Of a stretch of 64,000 bases of DNA, positions 1 to 22,489 are shown in pieces; positions within the stretch are counted from its first letter, which is position 1, and each line of letters starts with the position of its first letter. The position numbers and the translations under genes were made by a program. This DNA is from Leptospira kmetyi serovar Malaysia str. Bejo-Iso9 (lineage in GTDB: Bacteria; Spirochaetota; Leptospiria; Leptospirales; Leptospiraceae), in the NCBI RefSeq assembly GCF_000243735.2, contig NZ_AHMP02000003.1, positions 292,501-356,500 of the forward strand, in the 5' to 3' direction. A model generated the notes under the pieces. It saw only the letters and a program-made list of their open reading frames with translations. It searched no databases and was not told where the DNA came from.

Positions 1-1185
<1,185 letters not shown>

Positions 1186-1542
1186 AACGAATCTCCACCG
1201 AATTTACAATACGGGACATAATCAAATATCGGAAAGAAAGTACAATCCCTTTTCGAATTTTTTTAGAAAAATTTATTTCGGTACACAAATGTTAAGCGCA
1301 GTGGAGCGCGAGTATTCGTTATTTTGAATGTTTTTAAGAAGGGTAAAACGCGTACTGAATTTTTGTGTAGTGGAACGGGCGAATTTTTCTCCGCTTTGCG
1401 CGGGGAAAACCGCTCTCTCGGCTTCAGTCAAGAAATCGAATCTATTGTAAGAATATTATAATGTACGAATTCCGATTTCGTGACTCCAGAACGGCGATTC
1501 ATAGAAAGTCGTTCTGTTGAGTTTATATTGATCGCTTTCGCG
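1186..1542. other. Gene-free gap upstream of fliF, with hairpins
   Basis: I see no convincing gene in these 357 bases. Two inverted repeats stand out. A 10-bp stem (1385-1394 with 1400-1409, 5-nt loop, one wobble pair on the plus strand) lies in what would be the fliF leader. A 7-bp stem (1487-1493 with 1510-1516) lies just past the end of the M23 gene. Neither is followed by a clear T run, so calling them terminators would be speculative. Confidence 0.4.
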
Positions 1543-2680
<1,138 letters not shown>

Positions 2681-2688
<8 letters not shown>

Positions 2689-3679
2689 GAAAGGGTTCGC
2701 CCGGTTCCGCCTTCAATCGGTTCGTTTTTTCGGTTTCCCAGGAATCCAAATACCTTTGGTCCCTTTGTGTGAGGTCCGGTCTAAGAGCGATCGGAGATCC
2801 TTTTGCATCCGCGTAAAGGGATCTTCTTCCGAAAAATCTTCCGTTTACCTCTTCGGGCCAAGGTTTTTTTTCTCCGTTTCCTTTCATCTTCCAAGCGATG
2901 AGCGCGCTTTCGCAAACCGATTTCAATTCTTCCGGGTTCGCCGAAATTCCGTGGTCCGGTCCGTCTAAATTCCGATCCAAGGTGAAATGTTTTTCGATCA
3001 TGGATGCGCCCAAAGAAACCGCGACGGAGGAAGCCACGCTTCCCGCCGTATGATCCGAAAAACCCACCGGAAACGTATAAAGATTTTTGAATGTTTCCAC
3101 GACCTTGAGATTCGCCTTTTCGGGAGGAGTAGGATACAACGAAACGCAGTGTAAAAGACAGAGTCGATCCGTTCCTTCTTTTTCCAAAAAGGAAATCGCG
3201 CGGCTCAGTTCGAAAAAGTCCGCCGCGCCGGAGGAAAGAATCACCGGAAGTTTTGTTCGAGCCGTCTCTTCCAAAAGGGTTTTGTTGGTCACGTCTCCGC
3301 TTGCGATTTTGATCGCGGGAACTTTTAAAGCGACAAGCATCTTCAAGGAACTGACGCACAACGGAGTCGAAAAAAAGAGCAAACCCTCATCTTCGGCGGC
3401 TTTTTGAAACGTACGATGCATCGCCTCGGATAGTTCATACTTTTTGAATATATCCACGAGGATCTTGGCGTCCGGATTTTGAACGTCTATAAATTCTTCC
3501 GTTACGTAGGATTGAAACTTAACCGCTTGTGCCCCGGCTTTTTTTGCGGCGGCGATGGTGCGTTTCCCGATCTCTGCGTCGTTGTTGTGATTGAGTCCGA
3601 TTTCGGCGACTACGATCGGAGGATGTTCCGAACCGACTTGCAGAGCGGAGGAAAGTGAAAATTCTTTTTTAAATGTCAT
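2681..3679 (-). CDS. NeuB-family N-acetylneuraminate/nonulosonate synthase
   Basis: Members of this family condense phosphoenolpyruvate with an N-acetylhexosamine-type sugar to give a sialic-acid-like nine-carbon sugar. The TIM-barrel signature residues are visible: [11 protein letters not shown] near residue 25, [22 protein letters not shown] and the metal-site region [16 protein letters not shown]. At 332 residues it is slightly short. The C-terminal antifreeze-like (SAF) domain is reduced to about 50 residues after GRRSLYA and lacks the usual conserved G-G-I/L-x-P block, so substrate closure at the dimer interface may differ. It sits 15 nt after the LTA-synthase-like gene and overlaps the M23 gene, with no other nonulosonate genes in view. 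Which sugar it makes cannot be told, so no gene symbol is assigned. Confidence 0.85.
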
Positions 3680-3694
3680 TGTTCTACTTCGTTT

Positions 3695-5650
3695 TTATTT
3701 TTTAGGAGGATATATAAGATTGGAGTTCATCAGCTCATAACTTAAGTTCCAAAAAGATTTCGCTTTCGTATGATAGGCTTCACATTTCGCGGGTGTCGTT
3801 TTGCATTCTTCGGTTTCTCCGATCCGAGGAACGATGGAGAACGGGGAAATCCGAACCTTATCGGTCAAACTGTAAAAGATCCAATTTCCCTCGATCCATC
3901 CGATGAAATTTCCGAACGCGAAGTAGGCGACCCCTCCGGAGATGTCTTCGCTTAACAAATCCCTTCCCATAGCCGAGAATCGAACCTTCTTTCCCACGAT
4001 CCCGAGAATTGTCGGAATCACGTCGAGTTGGGAGGAAATACGCGGATCGATTTTCGAAGGAATTCTTCCCGGAGAATATATCAAAAACGGAATGTTGCGG
4101 TCCTCGAAATAGTCCAAATTTCTGTGATGCGCGTGATCGCCTACGAAGATGAACACCGTATTCTTGAAATAGGGAGCCTTCTTCGCTTTTTCCAAAAAGT
4201 TATGAATCGATTTATCCGCATAACGATACACGTTGAAGTAGTCCGCTTCTTCAAGAGGCGCGGAGAATACTTCGTCTTCTTGTTCGGGCGTTTTGTACGG
4301 ATAATGGGTGGTCAACGTCAAAGTCACTGCAAGAAAGGGCGCGCGTTGACGCATTAGAATTTCGTGTAATTCGTTTAACAAATCCCCGTCGTAATAACCC
4401 CAGGGCCCCGGTTTGTATTTGCCGAGGGAATCGAAATATTCCTGACCGAGAATTGTATCGAATCCCCAATGCGAAAAAAGAAAATTCATGTTGTCGAAGT
4501 TTACGTCCCCTCCGTGTAGAAAGAACGTTTCGTATCCGACCGACTTTAGGATCGTTCCGAGTCCGCCGAAACGACTTAAGATTTGGGGTGTTCGAACCAC
4601 GGTCAAACCCGGACCGTCCGGAATTCCGGTTAACGTGGAAAGAAGACCGTTGGTCGTCCTTCCTCCGCTCGCAAAAAAGGAAGAGAAATACGTTCCTTGT
4701 CGGATTAAATTTTCGAAATGAGGGGCGATCTTTTTTCCCTGGAGGAGAATCGTCCCGTTCGTATACGCGTATTTTCCGGTCCAACTTTCGAGAAGCACCA
4801 AAACGATGTTAGGTGGAGTGTTCGGATTCGTTTCTTTTGTTTCCCGCAAGATCGGATATTTTTCCGAAACGAACGTTGCGCCCGGATAATCGATTTCTTT
4901 CCGCACGGAAACGATCGAATCCTCGTACGAAACGAAAAGATTTCGAGGAATCGACTGATTCTTAATGTCCATAACGGAGGTGAAGATTCCGTTTAAAACC
5001 AGTTGATTGACGATATACGTTTCCGAAATCATAGCGTCGCTCGCGCGTAAAGGCCTGGATTGAAATCCTCCCCGAACGAGCAGAAATATAACGGGGGGAA
5101 GAATCAAAAGCTGCAGAAGTTCGGATTTCTTTCGGGATGGATCGAAGGTATATAATTCTTTTTGAATGTATTGAAAGATCGAAAAGGGGAGCAGGGTTGC
5201 GATCGCCGCAAACGAAAGGATCGCCAAAATCGTATGCCCGACAAAAAAGGATTTGAGAATGATCGCCAATTCGGGACCTAAAAAGACAAAACCCTCGTAT
5301 CCCAGGTGTTTGTTTGTTTCTCCGAAATACAAAACGTCTCCGATCAAATGAGCGCCCGCCCAAAAGAAAAGAAGGATCGGAACGATTCCCCAGAAGATCG
5401 AATAAACACGAAATCGATTCAAAGGATGGATCGCGGACAAAATCCAAAAAGGGCCCAACAAAATCGCGCAAACCGAAAGATCAAAACGGATTCCCGCCAA
5501 AAAAGCGAGTAGAACGTCCGAAACGGAAGAGGACGCGAACTTAGAAGAAAACGCGAAAAGAAAACAGATCCTATAGATGGAAAATAAAATCAGATAACCG
5601 ATCGTAAAACCCGAAACGATTCGGAGGTTGGAGGGAATTTTCTTCAACAT
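3695..5650 (-). CDS. LTA synthase/MdoB-like membrane phosphoglycerol transferase (sulfatase fold)
   Basis: A membrane-anchored alkaline-phosphatase-superfamily enzyme of 651 residues. The N-terminal third is a bundle of about five membrane helices (from about 12 to 220). A periplasmic sulfatase-like domain runs from about 280 to 600. Family landmarks are [12 protein letters not shown] (first metal Glu), [14 protein letters not shown] (likely Thr nucleophile in GRTTNG) and GDHAHHRN (metal Asp-His). In Firmicutes LtaS polymerises glycerol phosphate, and in proteobacteria MdoB/OpgB decorates periplasmic glucans. A diderm spirochaete has no lipoteichoic acid, so the acceptor here is unknown and could be LPS or a periplasmic glycan. 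It starts 9 nt after feoB ends and is followed at 15 nt by the neuB-like gene. Confidence 0.85.
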   Translation of the reverse strand: MLKKIPSNLRIVSGFTIGYLILFSIYRICFLFAFSSKFASSSVSDVLLAFLAGIRFDLSVCAILLGPFWILSAIHPLNRFRVYSIFWGIVPILLFFWAGAHLIGDVLYFGETNKHLGYEGFVFLGPELAIILKSFFVGHTILAILSFAAIATLLPFSIFQYIQKELYTFDPSRKKSELLQLLILPPVIFLLVRGGFQSRPLRASDAMISETYIVNQLVLNGIFTSVMDIKNQSIPRNLFVSYEDSIVSVRKEIDYPGATFVSEKYPILRETKETNPNTPPNIVLVLLESWTGKYAYTNGTILLQGKKIAPHFENLIRQGTYFSSFFASGGRTTNGLLSTLTGIPDGPGLTVVRTPQILSRFGGLGTILKSVGYETFFLHGGDVNFDNMNFLFSHWGFDTILGQEYFDSLGKYKPGPWGYYDGDLLNELHEILMRQRAPFLAVTLTLTTHYPYKTPEQEDEVFSAPLEEADYFNVYRYADKSIHNFLEKAKKAPYFKNTVFIFVGDHAHHRNLDYFEDRNIPFLIYSPGRIPSKIDPRISSQLDVIPTILGIVGKKVRFSAMGRDLLSEDISGGVAYFAFGNFIGWIEGNWIFYSLTDKVRISPFSIVPRIGETEECKTTPAKCEAYHTKAKSFWNLSYELMNSNLIYPPKK

Positions 5651-5659
5651 CCGTTTCGT

Positions 5660-7760
<2,101 letters not shown>

Positions 7761-7774
<14 letters not shown>

Positions 7775-8008
7775 GGATATCTCCTATTTGAATCAGCTCG
7801 GCTTCTCCTTCTCGGATCGCGATTTCGACTTCGCCCGCGCGGAGCACGATCTTTTTTTGGGAAGAATACTTTTCTAGAATCAAAACTTTGGTTCCGGGAA
7901 GAAGACCGATGTCCAGGATGTTTCGGAAAAGATCCTCTTTGCCGGGTTGGGAAACCAAGGAAAGAATGGAGGCTTCCTGACCTTTTTCCAATTCGTTTAA
8001 CAATTTTT

Positions 8009-8012
<4 letters not shown>
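7761..8012 (-). CDS. feoA: FeoA, SH3-like partner of FeoB
   Basis: Small cytoplasmic protein of 83 residues with the FeoA/DtxR-C-terminal SH3-like fold. It shows the leader [12 protein letters not shown], the central [13 protein letters not shown] and a closing [13 protein letters not shown]. FeoA is needed for FeoB-dependent Fe(II) uptake. Its start overlaps the stop of the upstream ABC1-like gene by 4 nt (ATGA), and its end overlaps the feoB start by 14 nt. The three genes are therefore almost certainly co-transcribed. No clear Fur box could be assigned by eye in the 9311-9479 gap that would drive the unit. Confidence 0.93.
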
Positions 8013-9311
<1,299 letters not shown>

Positions 9312-9429
9312 TTCACAAAGATTTTGCACTTCGATTCAAATGACAACTACAGAACGGAACCTTAAAAAACCGTAGAATTCCCGGATTTGCCTGCGGGTCA
9401 AAACAGCTTTTTTGTTTACGAACGAACTC

Positions 9430-9473
<44 letters not shown>

Positions 9474-9479
9474 TCCCTT

Positions 9480-11483
9480 ATGAGTAGCGATTCAGTATTA
9501 CTTCAAGAACTCGATAAACTTGAACTCAACGATCTGAAGAAAGTAGCGACTCTTTGGAACCTTGCCAAACTTCCTTATAAAGAAAAAAATAAGAACGTAG
9601 CCTATCTCTACGAAACCTTTCAGGACGAGTTTTATCTCAAAGGCGTTCTTGAAAAACTCACTCAACTCCAGGTTACGATTTATACGAGCATTCTTAAGAA
9701 TAAGAACGTTCTGACTCTCGGTGAGATTTCGAGAAAGGTGAACATTCCTCCGATCAACGTCGAGATGGAATTGAACCTTCTCAGAAAGTATCAACTCGTT
9801 TATCAAAGAAAGAACCGCGAACGTCTTACCAATAATTTAGATAAGTATCATGCGTTTGAGGAGATCGCGGATCTGGTTCCGCTCGATCAGAACCTCAAAG
9901 GCGATAAGTATAAGATCTCCTTGGAGAAATATCTCGATCGTAAAAAGACGACGGAGATCGCAGACGAGTGGAAAGCCGCCGTTAAGGCGCCGAAACAACT
10001 CGATTCGATTAAGAAGTTTTATACGATCGCTGCTTCCGAAGAAGGAATCGATCTCAATCTTCAATCTCTTGCCGATTTGGAAAGAGACACCTTGGTTCGT
10101 ATCTATCTGAGCGGAGGCGTTTCCGAAGCCGAAGACATCCGCAGTTACGTGGTGACCAGTCGCGGCAAATACGAACAGATCGTTCCGGCTTTGATCGCGA
10201 AGGGTCTTGTCGTGGACGTTTGTTTCGTCGACGAGAAGTTCGTGCGCGTGTTCGCGATTCCCGATGAAATCTTAAAATACGTTCAGACGCATCCGATTCT
10301 TCCTTCCGTAAAAAAAGGAACCAAACAAAGAACGGAAAAACTCGCGGCCAACGACCTCGATTTCTTTCTCAATACGAAAAAACTGATCTCTTATATCAGC
10401 CGCAAAGGACTCGTTCTTGCAAAATCGGGGAAGGTGAAACAAGCCGATCACAAAAGAACCGAACAGGAACTTTTGAACCCCGATATCGGAATTTTTCCGG
10501 AAAAAAGTCAGATCTATCAAATGGAACTGATTCTCCCCGTATTAAAACTTTTGAATCTTGTGGATATCAAAGGCGAAAACATCGTTCTGAAAGGGGACGT
10601 AAACGGGTTTAACGAGAAAGATATATTCGAAATCATGAAACTCGTCGTACACGAGGTGAACGAAGCGCGTATGAAACGTGTCGTTCCTGCGGAAGTTTTT
10701 ACGGCGACCGAAATGCCTTTTTACGATAAACCTATACTGGATAAGTGCGTGAGCCTCATCATCAAGGCGAAACGGATTCATCTATCGGTGATCTTTTCCA
10801 ATATCATTCGGGAACACATGATTCTTTCTCCCGGATTTCGGACTAAGAATTTTCAGTCCGACCTTGCGGAGCTCCGTAAGGAAATCATGAGCGCCATTTT
10901 TTATCTGCATCTGTTCGGACTTTTGGAAGTGGAATATCCGAATCGTTTTCTCGGCCTTTCGAAGTTGGGCGAATACTTTTTCCAAACCGGAGAACTTTCG
11001 CACAAAACCGAAAAGGGCGGAATCACGATCAACCCGGACTTCACGATCATCGCGTTCCCGGATCGTGTTTCGATTCACGGACTTCATATCCTCAAAGCCT
11101 TTACGGAACTCAAGGACTACGATCGTGTTTATACGTTCGTTCTTACCAAGGAAGCGTTTCAGTTGGGAATTCTTCTCGGTTATAAACCTTCCGAGTTCAT
11201 CGACTTCTTAAAGAATTCGAGCAAGGCCGATCTCGCGCAGAACCTTCTCTTCTTATTGGAAGACTGGGGCGGAAATCTTCCCGTCGTCGACATCACGGAA
11301 GATTGTGTTTTGGTTCGCACCAAGGATCAGAATACGATGGAACTTCTGCTCGGTCAGATCAAAGGGAAGAAGATCGTTCTGGATGAAATCGGTCCGACTG
11401 CGGTTCTTGTGGATAAAAACCGCGTTCAGGACGTGATCACGGTTTCCGAAAAACTCAATCTCATCGTCAACCTGACTCGTTAA
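9480..11483 (+). CDS. Orphan XPB/Ssl2-type helicase-associated (winged-helix) protein
   Basis: A 667-residue soluble protein with no signal peptide and no Walker motifs. Helical, winged-helix-like repeats fill the N-terminal two thirds ([26 protein letters not shown] at about 65-90 reads as a DNA-binding-type wing). The C-terminal third carries the element [15 protein letters not shown] followed by [15 protein letters not shown]. That pattern is typical of the domain found N-terminal to XPB/Ssl2 helicases (Helicase_C_3 type). Here that region stands alone without the ATPase. It is transcribed divergently from the feo run and ends before a small convergent gene. Role in transcription or DNA repair is inference; the domain call is from pattern recognition only. 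Confidence 0.65.
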   Translation: MSSDSVLLQELDKLELNDLKKVATLWNLAKLPYKEKNKNVAYLYETFQDEFYLKGVLEKLTQLQVTIYTSILKNKNVLTLGEISRKVNIPPINVEMELNLLRKYQLVYQRKNRERLTNNLDKYHAFEEIADLVPLDQNLKGDKYKISLEKYLDRKKTTEIADEWKAAVKAPKQLDSIKKFYTIAASEEGIDLNLQSLADLERDTLVRIYLSGGVSEAEDIRSYVVTSRGKYEQIVPALIAKGLVVDVCFVDEKFVRVFAIPDEILKYVQTHPILPSVKKGTKQRTEKLAANDLDFFLNTKKLISYISRKGLVLAKSGKVKQADHKRTEQELLNPDIGIFPEKSQIYQMELILPVLKLLNLVDIKGENIVLKGDVNGFNEKDIFEIMKLVVHEVNEARMKRVVPAEVFTATEMPFYDKPILDKCVSLIIKAKRIHLSVIFSNIIREHMILSPGFRTKNFQSDLAELRKEIMSAIFYLHLFGLLEVEYPNRFLGLSKLGEYFFQTGELSHKTEKGGITINPDFTIIAFPDRVSIHGLHILKAFTELKDYDRVYTFVLTKEAFQLGILLGYKPSEFIDFLKNSSKADLAQNLLFLLEDWGGNLPVVDITEDCVLVRTKDQNTMELLLGQIKGKKIVLDEIGPTAVLVDKNRVQDVITVSEKLNLIVNLTR

Positions 11484-11603
11484 ACCGAACTCGAGTCCGA
11501 GTACGATTTTTCCAATTTCCAGATTCTTCCCTTTTAAAAAAGAAAGTCTGCGTTCAATTCAATTGGATGGATTTTGAAAAAGAAAGGGGAGTTCGGAAGA
11601 ATT

Positions 11604-11621
11604 CCGAGCCGCGCGGCTCGG
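11604..11621. terminator. GC-rich 18-bp perfect palindrome between convergent genes
   Basis: CCGAGCCGCGCGGCTCGG is a perfect palindrome placed between the stop at 11483 on the plus strand and the stop at 11632 on the minus strand. It could fold as a strong hairpin and end transcription from either side. It has no clean T run on either strand, so a site for a dimeric protein is an alternative. Confidence 0.4.
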
Positions 11622-11631
11622 ATGGGGAGAA

Positions 11632-11901
<270 letters not shown>

Positions 11902-11966
11902 AAAGTGCAAACTAAAAGGAAGGGGGGAAAAATCAAGGGTTTTTGCGATCGTCCGACCGTTCGGAG

Positions 11967-11985
11967 CGGGGAAACAAGTTCCCCG
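11967..11985 (-). terminator. Hairpin just after the chemoreceptor gene
   Basis: CGGGGAA and its complement TTCCCCG form a 7-bp stem with a 5-nt loop six bases beyond the minus-strand stop at 11991. Position fits a terminator for the chemoreceptor, but no T run follows. Confidence 0.4.
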
Positions 11986-11990
11986 ATTTC

Positions 11991-14528
<2,538 letters not shown>

Positions 14529-14921
14529 GAGTTGTCGGTTCCGAAATCCAGACGCTACGTTACGCGTTTTTGAATTAGTTTTTATTTCCTGAGTAAATTT
14601 CCGAATTTGGGTCCTTGAACACAAGGATTAAAGTAAGAAGAGGGGGAAATTCTGCTTCGGAAAAAAAGAAAACGCGTAGGAATTAGGCGACGGAAGCGAG
14701 ATTGATTTCGTCTAACTCGATTTAAAAGACAAACGATTGACTCGGTTTGTGTCGAATTTTCCGTGCAAGAAATCCGGAATTTTAATGCGACATCACTCGA
14801 ATCGGCGCTTATTTCCTAAGTGGTGTTCGACTCTAAACTGAAATCAAAAAAGGAATCGGAAGGAAGGACGATACAGGACGACTTAAGGGAGGAAAGAAAT
14901 TTCCTCCCGGAAAGAACGGAG
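14529..14921. other. Gene-free gap between chemoreceptor and TPR genes
   Basis: About 390 bases with no supported gene. The bases next to 14528 should hold the chemoreceptor promoter on the minus strand, but no clear -35/-10 pair was found by eye. Confidence 0.35.
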
Positions 14922-18192
<3,271 letters not shown>

Positions 18193-18196
<4 letters not shown>

Positions 18197-18678
18197 AACA
18201 CATTCTAAAAATTCTGGTTAACAATCATCCCGGGGTCATGAGTCATGTTTCCGGCTTATTCACTCGTAGAAGTTATAATATAGATTCGATCGCGGTCGGT
18301 GTGACCGTTAATCCCGAAGTTTCGAGTATGGTGATCGTCGTCAAAGGCGACGAATCCACGGTGGATCAGGTCAAAAGACAACTTTTAAAACTCCCGGACG
18401 TTTTGGAAGTGGAAGACCTTGCTTATCACGATTGTGTCAGCAGAGAACTCGTTTTGATCGTGGTCAAACTCACAGAAGCCACAAGAACCGAAATTCTTTC
18501 CGTTTGCGACGTGTTCGAAGCGAAGGTCGCGGATTTAACGCATTCTTCCCTTACGATCGAATATTCGGGTAACTCGCGTAAGGTGAACGCGATCGTGGAG
18601 ATTCTTTCCAAATACGGAATCGAAGAGATCGTCCGCACCGGACAAATCGCGATCCGATACAGAAGCATCGGATCCTGA
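18193..18678 (+). CDS. ilvN: Acetolactate synthase, small regulatory subunit
   Basis: Regulatory subunit of 161 residues that activates IlvB and confers valine feedback inhibition. An N-terminal ACT domain is clear ([27 protein letters not shown], with the valine-site region). The C-terminal domain ends [16 protein letters not shown], as in typical long-form IlvN/IlvH. It begins inside the ilvB stop (ATGA), so 1:1 coupled translation is likely. The next gene is convergent. Confidence 0.97.
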
Positions 18679-18720
18679 TCGTTTTCGTCGTGTTCGCCTA
18701 CGTTTCGTTAGGTGCAAATC

Positions 18721-18746
18721 CCGAATTCAAAACTTCCGAATTCAAA
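18721..18746. repeat. Short tandem direct repeat at a convergent junction
   Basis: CCGAATTCAAA occurs at 18721-18731 and again at 18736-18746, a 15-base period. The second copy includes the stop codon of the minus-strand thioesterase-like gene. No function is evident. Confidence 0.5.
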
Positions 18747-19158
18747 CGGCTCTGATTCGCAATGGAGTGGAAGCAGATTGTTTCCAAGGTCTTTTGCGAT
18801 CGTAATCGAATAGAATGCAGAACGAATTCGAGTTGCAGATCACCTTACGATCCGATTTACGAATCAATCTCTGAAGAATCCGATACCGCGCGTTTGAGAT
18901 CGTTCTAAACTCGGTCTGAACGAGAAGCGAATCCGGGAATTTAATCTTTCCTCTGTAATCGCTTTCGGACCAAAGAACGATGGGTTCTATGCGGCTCAGA
19001 TTCGAATTCGAAGAATCGAGCTGAACTTCTTGAAGCGCGTGGTTTCTCGCTTCGTTCAAAACGGTTTGTGCGTTTTCGATCATCAGGCTTCCATCCTTGT
19101 CGCATTGATGACTCGCTATGGAAATCTCATAGTTGTATATTTTTGTGTCGGAAATCAT
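18742..19158 (-). CDS. Hotdog-fold (4HBT-like) acyl-CoA thioesterase family protein
   Basis: A 138-residue protein. Its layout fits small hotdog thioesterases: an opening strand (YNYEISIASHQCD), a long central helix (ENAQTVLNEARNHALQEV), then strands with VLWSESDYRGKIKFPDSLLVQTEF and FRTISNARYRILQRLI. The usual catalytic D in the GxxD/N segment appears as CDKDGSLM. The match is moderate and substrate is unknown. Start ATG 19158 follows AAGAGA at a slightly long distance. It is convergent with ilvN. Confidence 0.65.
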   Translation of the reverse strand: MISDTKIYNYEISIASHQCDKDGSLMIENAQTVLNEARNHALQEVQLDSSNSNLSRIEPIVLWSESDYRGKIKFPDSLLVQTEFRTISNARYRILQRLIRKSDRKVICNSNSFCILFDYDRKRPWKQSASTPLRIRAV

Positions 19159-19522
19159 TGGTTTGTCTCTTCAGTCTAACTGCTTTGAATAAAAAAAAGT
19201 GCCGTTGGAACTTGCGTAAAAAAATTCTTTCTTGGAATCTTTGAAATCCATCTTTGCAAGTGTTAATCGTTTGGATACAAAACGGAGAATCTTCTCTTCT
19301 GTATCGTTCTTCTTGGACACAGTTTATGGATCTGATATATATTAAAAATTGTATACAATTATTTTTGAATATTTCATTTCCGTTTTTACTTTGAAAATCG
19401 AGTTCTTTTGCGAAAGAATGGGGCGCGGGTGAGGATTCAAAAAACGAATTTATCATTTGTCGAACTGTTTATAAGTCGCGACTGATCGGCGCTTATAAAT
19501 CGGGAAATAAATTTTTGCGAGG
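19159..19522. promoter_or_regulatory. AT-rich gap upstream of the thioesterase-like gene, with a 14-bp palindrome
   Basis: No gene is convincing here; one open minus-strand frame has poor composition. The segment AATTGTATACAATT at 19347-19360 is a perfect 14-bp palindrome of the kind bound by dimeric repressors. It sits about 190 bases upstream of the thioesterase-like start. The remainder is AT-rich and likely holds that gene's promoter. Confidence 0.4.
19468..19499 (-). terminator. Hairpin downstream of hemW
   Basis: TTTATAAG pairs with CTTATAAA, extended by CGC/GCG across a one-base bulge, giving about 11 pairs around a 9-nt loop. It lies 24 nt beyond the hemW stop on the minus strand. 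There is no T run, so it may act as an mRNA 3'-end stabiliser rather than an intrinsic terminator. Confidence 0.4.
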
Positions 19523-20686
19523 TTATAAGGAGGCGAGTTCGAGAATCTTAGTATCTAAGAATAACACCGCTTCCGGTTTCCACTGAAAGATCCCGTTGGA
19601 AAACTCGCAGAATCCGGTTTCTTCAAGTCGTTTTAAATGTTTGTCCAAAACTTGTTTCCGATCGGGGATGAGGGAATAAAAACTTTCCATGGCGATCGGT
19701 TGAAAAAGTCGGAATAAGGAAAGAATCAATTCTTCGTAAACGTCGGGTTTCGTATATTCTTTGGAAAAATCTTTCCGTTTGTAAGTTTCCACGTTTCTCG
19801 GATTGGAATATCTTCCCGATGAAAGAAATCCGTGCGCTCCCGGTCCGATTCCCAAATACTGTTCCATCGTCCAATACTTGAGATTGTGTCTGGAATGAAA
19901 TCCGGGTTTTGAATAATTGCTTACCTCGTATTGACGCAGTTCGTGAGGAGAAAGTAGATCCGGTAAAAGTTTCAGAATCTCTTCCTGGATTTCCTCTTCG
20001 GGCGCGGGTACGACGCGGTCCATTACTTTTCTTGAATATTCGGTTCCCTTTTCCACGGTCAGCGCGTAAAGGCTGATGTGTTTTCCTCCGGCAGATAAAA
20101 CCTGTACGATATCCTGAAGAATTTCTTCGATCGTTTGTCCTGGAATTCCGTAGATCAAATCCGCCGAGAAGTTGGTGATCGCAGAATTCTTTACCGTTTC
20201 CAAAATCGTTCCGTATCGATCCGGATCGTAGTGTCGTCCCAGAAATTTCAGCTTTTCCGGATGAAAACTTTGAATCCCCACGGAGATCCGATTGATTCCG
20301 GCCTGTTCGATGGATTTTAGAAAATCGGGAGTGATGTCCTCGGGATTGCATTCCATCGTAATTTCCGAATATTCGGAAACTTTGATGTTTCGTTTTAGAA
20401 AAACGATCAGATCGGCGATCTGTGCGACGTCAGCGCGGGAAGGGGTTCCTCCGCCGAAAAAGATCGTATCGAATTCGAGGTCCGCGCTCGAAGGATCGTC
20501 CGAAATCCTGCGTTCGATTTCCTCTTTGTATCTTCGGAAGAGGGCGGATTCGTCCGGGATCGGATTTTGGCCGTTCCCTACCGAATAAAAATCGCAATAT
20601 TCACATTTTTGAATGCAGTAGGGGTAGTGGACATAGATTCCCGGAATTCCCGTTTTAGAAACAGGATTTCCGGAAACGGATTTCAT
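19523..20686 (-). CDS. hemW: Radical SAM protein HemW
   Basis: A radical-SAM protein of the HemN-like group, now understood as a heme chaperone rather than coproporphyrinogen oxidase. The cluster motif is C24xxxC28xxC31 ([11 protein letters not shown]), followed by FFGGGTPS and GIQSF. The HemW-type heme-binding motif HNxxYW is present in RHNLKYW, with IGPGAHGF after it. At 387 residues it has family length, and the short N-terminus lacks the extra HemN cysteine arrangement. It starts 4 nt inside the end of the hexosaminidase gene (ATGA). Heme chaperoning fits Leptospira's aerobic respiration; partner proteins are not nearby. Confidence 0.92.
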   Translation of the reverse strand: MKSVSGNPVSKTGIPGIYVHYPYCIQKCEYCDFYSVGNGQNPIPDESALFRRYKEEIERRISDDPSSADLEFDTIFFGGGTPSRADVAQIADLIVFLKRNIKVSEYSEITMECNPEDITPDFLKSIEQAGINRISVGIQSFHPEKLKFLGRHYDPDRYGTILETVKNSAITNFSADLIYGIPGQTIEEILQDIVQVLSAGGKHISLYALTVEKGTEYSRKVMDRVVPAPEEEIQEEILKLLPDLLSPHELRQYEVSNYSKPGFHSRHNLKYWTMEQYLGIGPGAHGFLSSGRYSNPRNVETYKRKDFSKEYTKPDVYEELILSLFRLFQPIAMESFYSLIPDRKQVLDKHLKRLEETGFCEFSNGIFQWKPEAVLFLDTKILELASL

Positions 20687-22425
20687 GGCTTTTGGGAAGC
20701 CGTTTTCTCGTTTTGACCCTTTAGGATCAGATCTACGACCGGAATCGGAGAAGTTCTTTCCAACACGGAATACAAAAGAGCCTTTTTGGATTCCAAGGTC
20801 GGAGAAAAGGAGAATAGAATTTTTAGGTTCGGAAGCGTATTCAATTTTAAGAATGGAGTTCCGTAGTGAAGCGCGACGATTTCCAAATCGGTATGACGTT
20901 TCGCGAGTCCCGCGGCGAGATCCAACTCCAATTGGCTGAAGGTGGTCACCACGATTCTTTTGAATTGATTCTCTTTAACGAGAGAAGGAATTTTACCCGC
21001 GTTCGCGTTCGGAAGATTCTTTTCCGCAAGAACGGTTTCGAATTCTTTTCCGCGAACGGCAAAGATCGTTTCTTCCGCTTTCACCGAAGCCGGATTGAAG
21101 GAAGAAGGAAACGAAACGATGGTCGCCCTGGAGATTTCGGCGTTTAACGTGGGAGAAAAAATTTCCAAGAAACTTTTTTCTCTTTGTGCGAGCTGATCTT
21201 GAAAGAACGCGACTTCCTTTTGTTCGATGTCGGAAAGTTTTTCTTTCGCCGCCGTTTTTTTAGGGGAGAATTCGAATACGATTCCGTGTTTGAGTTTTAA
21301 AAGAACCTGTCTGTAAGCGGCCTCTTTCAATAGGTCGCGTTCTCCTTTTTGAAAGGTTCCTTTTTTATACGCGCTTAAGATTTGATTCTTCATATCACGC
21401 GTGGTTTTTCCCCAGCTCGTCATAAGAAGTATATCAGCGCCTGCTAATAGAGCCAAAACGCCCGGATCGCTGTCCTTGTAATGTACGTCGATCGCGTCCA
21501 TCTCCATCGCATCCGTGATGATAACTCCTTGAAATCCCATCTTCTCTCTTAAGATTCCGGTAAGAATTTTGGAAGAAAGAGTCGCCGGAAAATTCGGATC
21601 CAACTTGGGATATACGATATGCGCGCTCATCACGACTTCCGCGCCTTGTTTGATGGATTCTTGAAACGGAATGAGTTCCATTCTTTCCAATTCTTCCAAG
21701 GTCTTGTCGATCTTCGGAAGTCCGAGATGACTGTCCACGTTCGTATCTCCGTGTCCCGGAAAATGTTTGATCGTGGGAATCGCACCGCCGACTCTCGCGC
21801 CTTTTTCGTAAGCGATCCCGGCGGTCGAAACCATCTCGGGAGTACTGCCTAGAGAACGTGTGTTGATGACCGGATTGTCCGGATTGTTGTTGATGTCCAA
21901 GTCGGGAGCAAAAACGAAATTGAGTCCGAGTTTACGAAGTTGGTAAGAAGTTACAAAGCCGACCTTATACGCGTAATCCGCGTTCTTGGTTTGTCCGAGC
22001 GCCATCGCACCGGGAAACTGAGTGACCCCGTCCTTCACTCGAAGGACTCTTCCGCCTTCTTGGTCGACGGAAATCAAAAGAGGAAGTTTGGAAAACTCCA
22101 TGCTCTTCTTCTGCAATTCGAAGTTGAGTTTTAAGATTTCCTGTTTGGTTCCGAGATTCATTCCGAACAGAATGATTCCGCCGGGAAGAATCTCCTCGAT
22201 TTCTTTTTCAGCGGTTTGATCCAGGGATTTACCCGGAATCGCCACGTGAATCACTTGCCCGGTCAATTCTTCCGGGGTCATTTTATCGACGATGGATTTG
22301 GCTTGGGATTCTAAATATCCGTCCCAGCCTTGCGCTTGGAGTTCTTGTTGATAAGAACTTACGTAGTAGAACACGGTGAGGAAACCCAAAAGAAGGAGGA
22401 ACGCGAAGGAAAAACGTCGGATCAT
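20683..22425 (-). CDS. Membrane-anchored GH3 beta-N-acetylhexosaminidase-like protein
   Basis: A glycoside hydrolase family 3 enzyme likely acting on muropeptide GlcNAc in the periplasm. From ATG 22425 it has 580 residues: an uncleaved signal anchor at about 4-22 ([18 protein letters not shown]), the barrel at about 45-370, and a roughly 200-residue C-terminal extension. Catalytic landmarks are [11 protein letters not shown], the NagZ histidine motif KHFPGHGDT, and [12 protein letters not shown] with the nucleophile Asp. Cytoplasmic NagZ ends after the barrel, so the extension and anchor suggest periplasmic recycling or remodelling. The extra 45 residues of open frame upstream were rejected because the hydrophobic anchor follows MIRR directly. 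Confidence 0.88.
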   Translation of the reverse strand: MIRRFSFAFLLLLGFLTVFYYVSSYQQELQAQGWDGYLESQAKSIVDKMTPEELTGQVIHVAIPGKSLDQTAEKEIEEILPGGIILFGMNLGTKQEILKLNFELQKKSMEFSKLPLLISVDQEGGRVLRVKDGVTQFPGAMALGQTKNADYAYKVGFVTSYQLRKLGLNFVFAPDLDINNNPDNPVINTRSLGSTPEMVSTAGIAYEKGARVGGAIPTIKHFPGHGDTNVDSHLGLPKIDKTLEELERMELIPFQESIKQGAEVVMSAHIVYPKLDPNFPATLSSKILTGILREKMGFQGVIITDAMEMDAIDVHYKDSDPGVLALLAGADILLMTSWGKTTRDMKNQILSAYKKGTFQKGERDLLKEAAYRQVLLKLKHGIVFEFSPKKTAAKEKLSDIEQKEVAFFQDQLAQREKSFLEIFSPTLNAEISRATIVSFPSSFNPASVKAEETIFAVRGKEFETVLAEKNLPNANAGKIPSLVKENQFKRIVVTTFSQLELDLAAGLAKRHTDLEIVALHYGTPFLKLNTLPNLKILFSFSPTLESKKALLYSVLERTSPIPVVDLILKGQNEKTASQKP

Positions 22426-22489
22426 AGTTTGACAGAATATCAAAACCGGAAATTCTGTAAAAACAAATTCCGTGGAGAAGACCTTCGTT

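Noticed and set aside
19127..19456. 109-codon minus-strand frame in the gap upstream of the thioesterase-like gene
   Set aside because: It overlaps the start of the thioesterase-like gene, has no ribosome site and has F/R/K-rich random composition.
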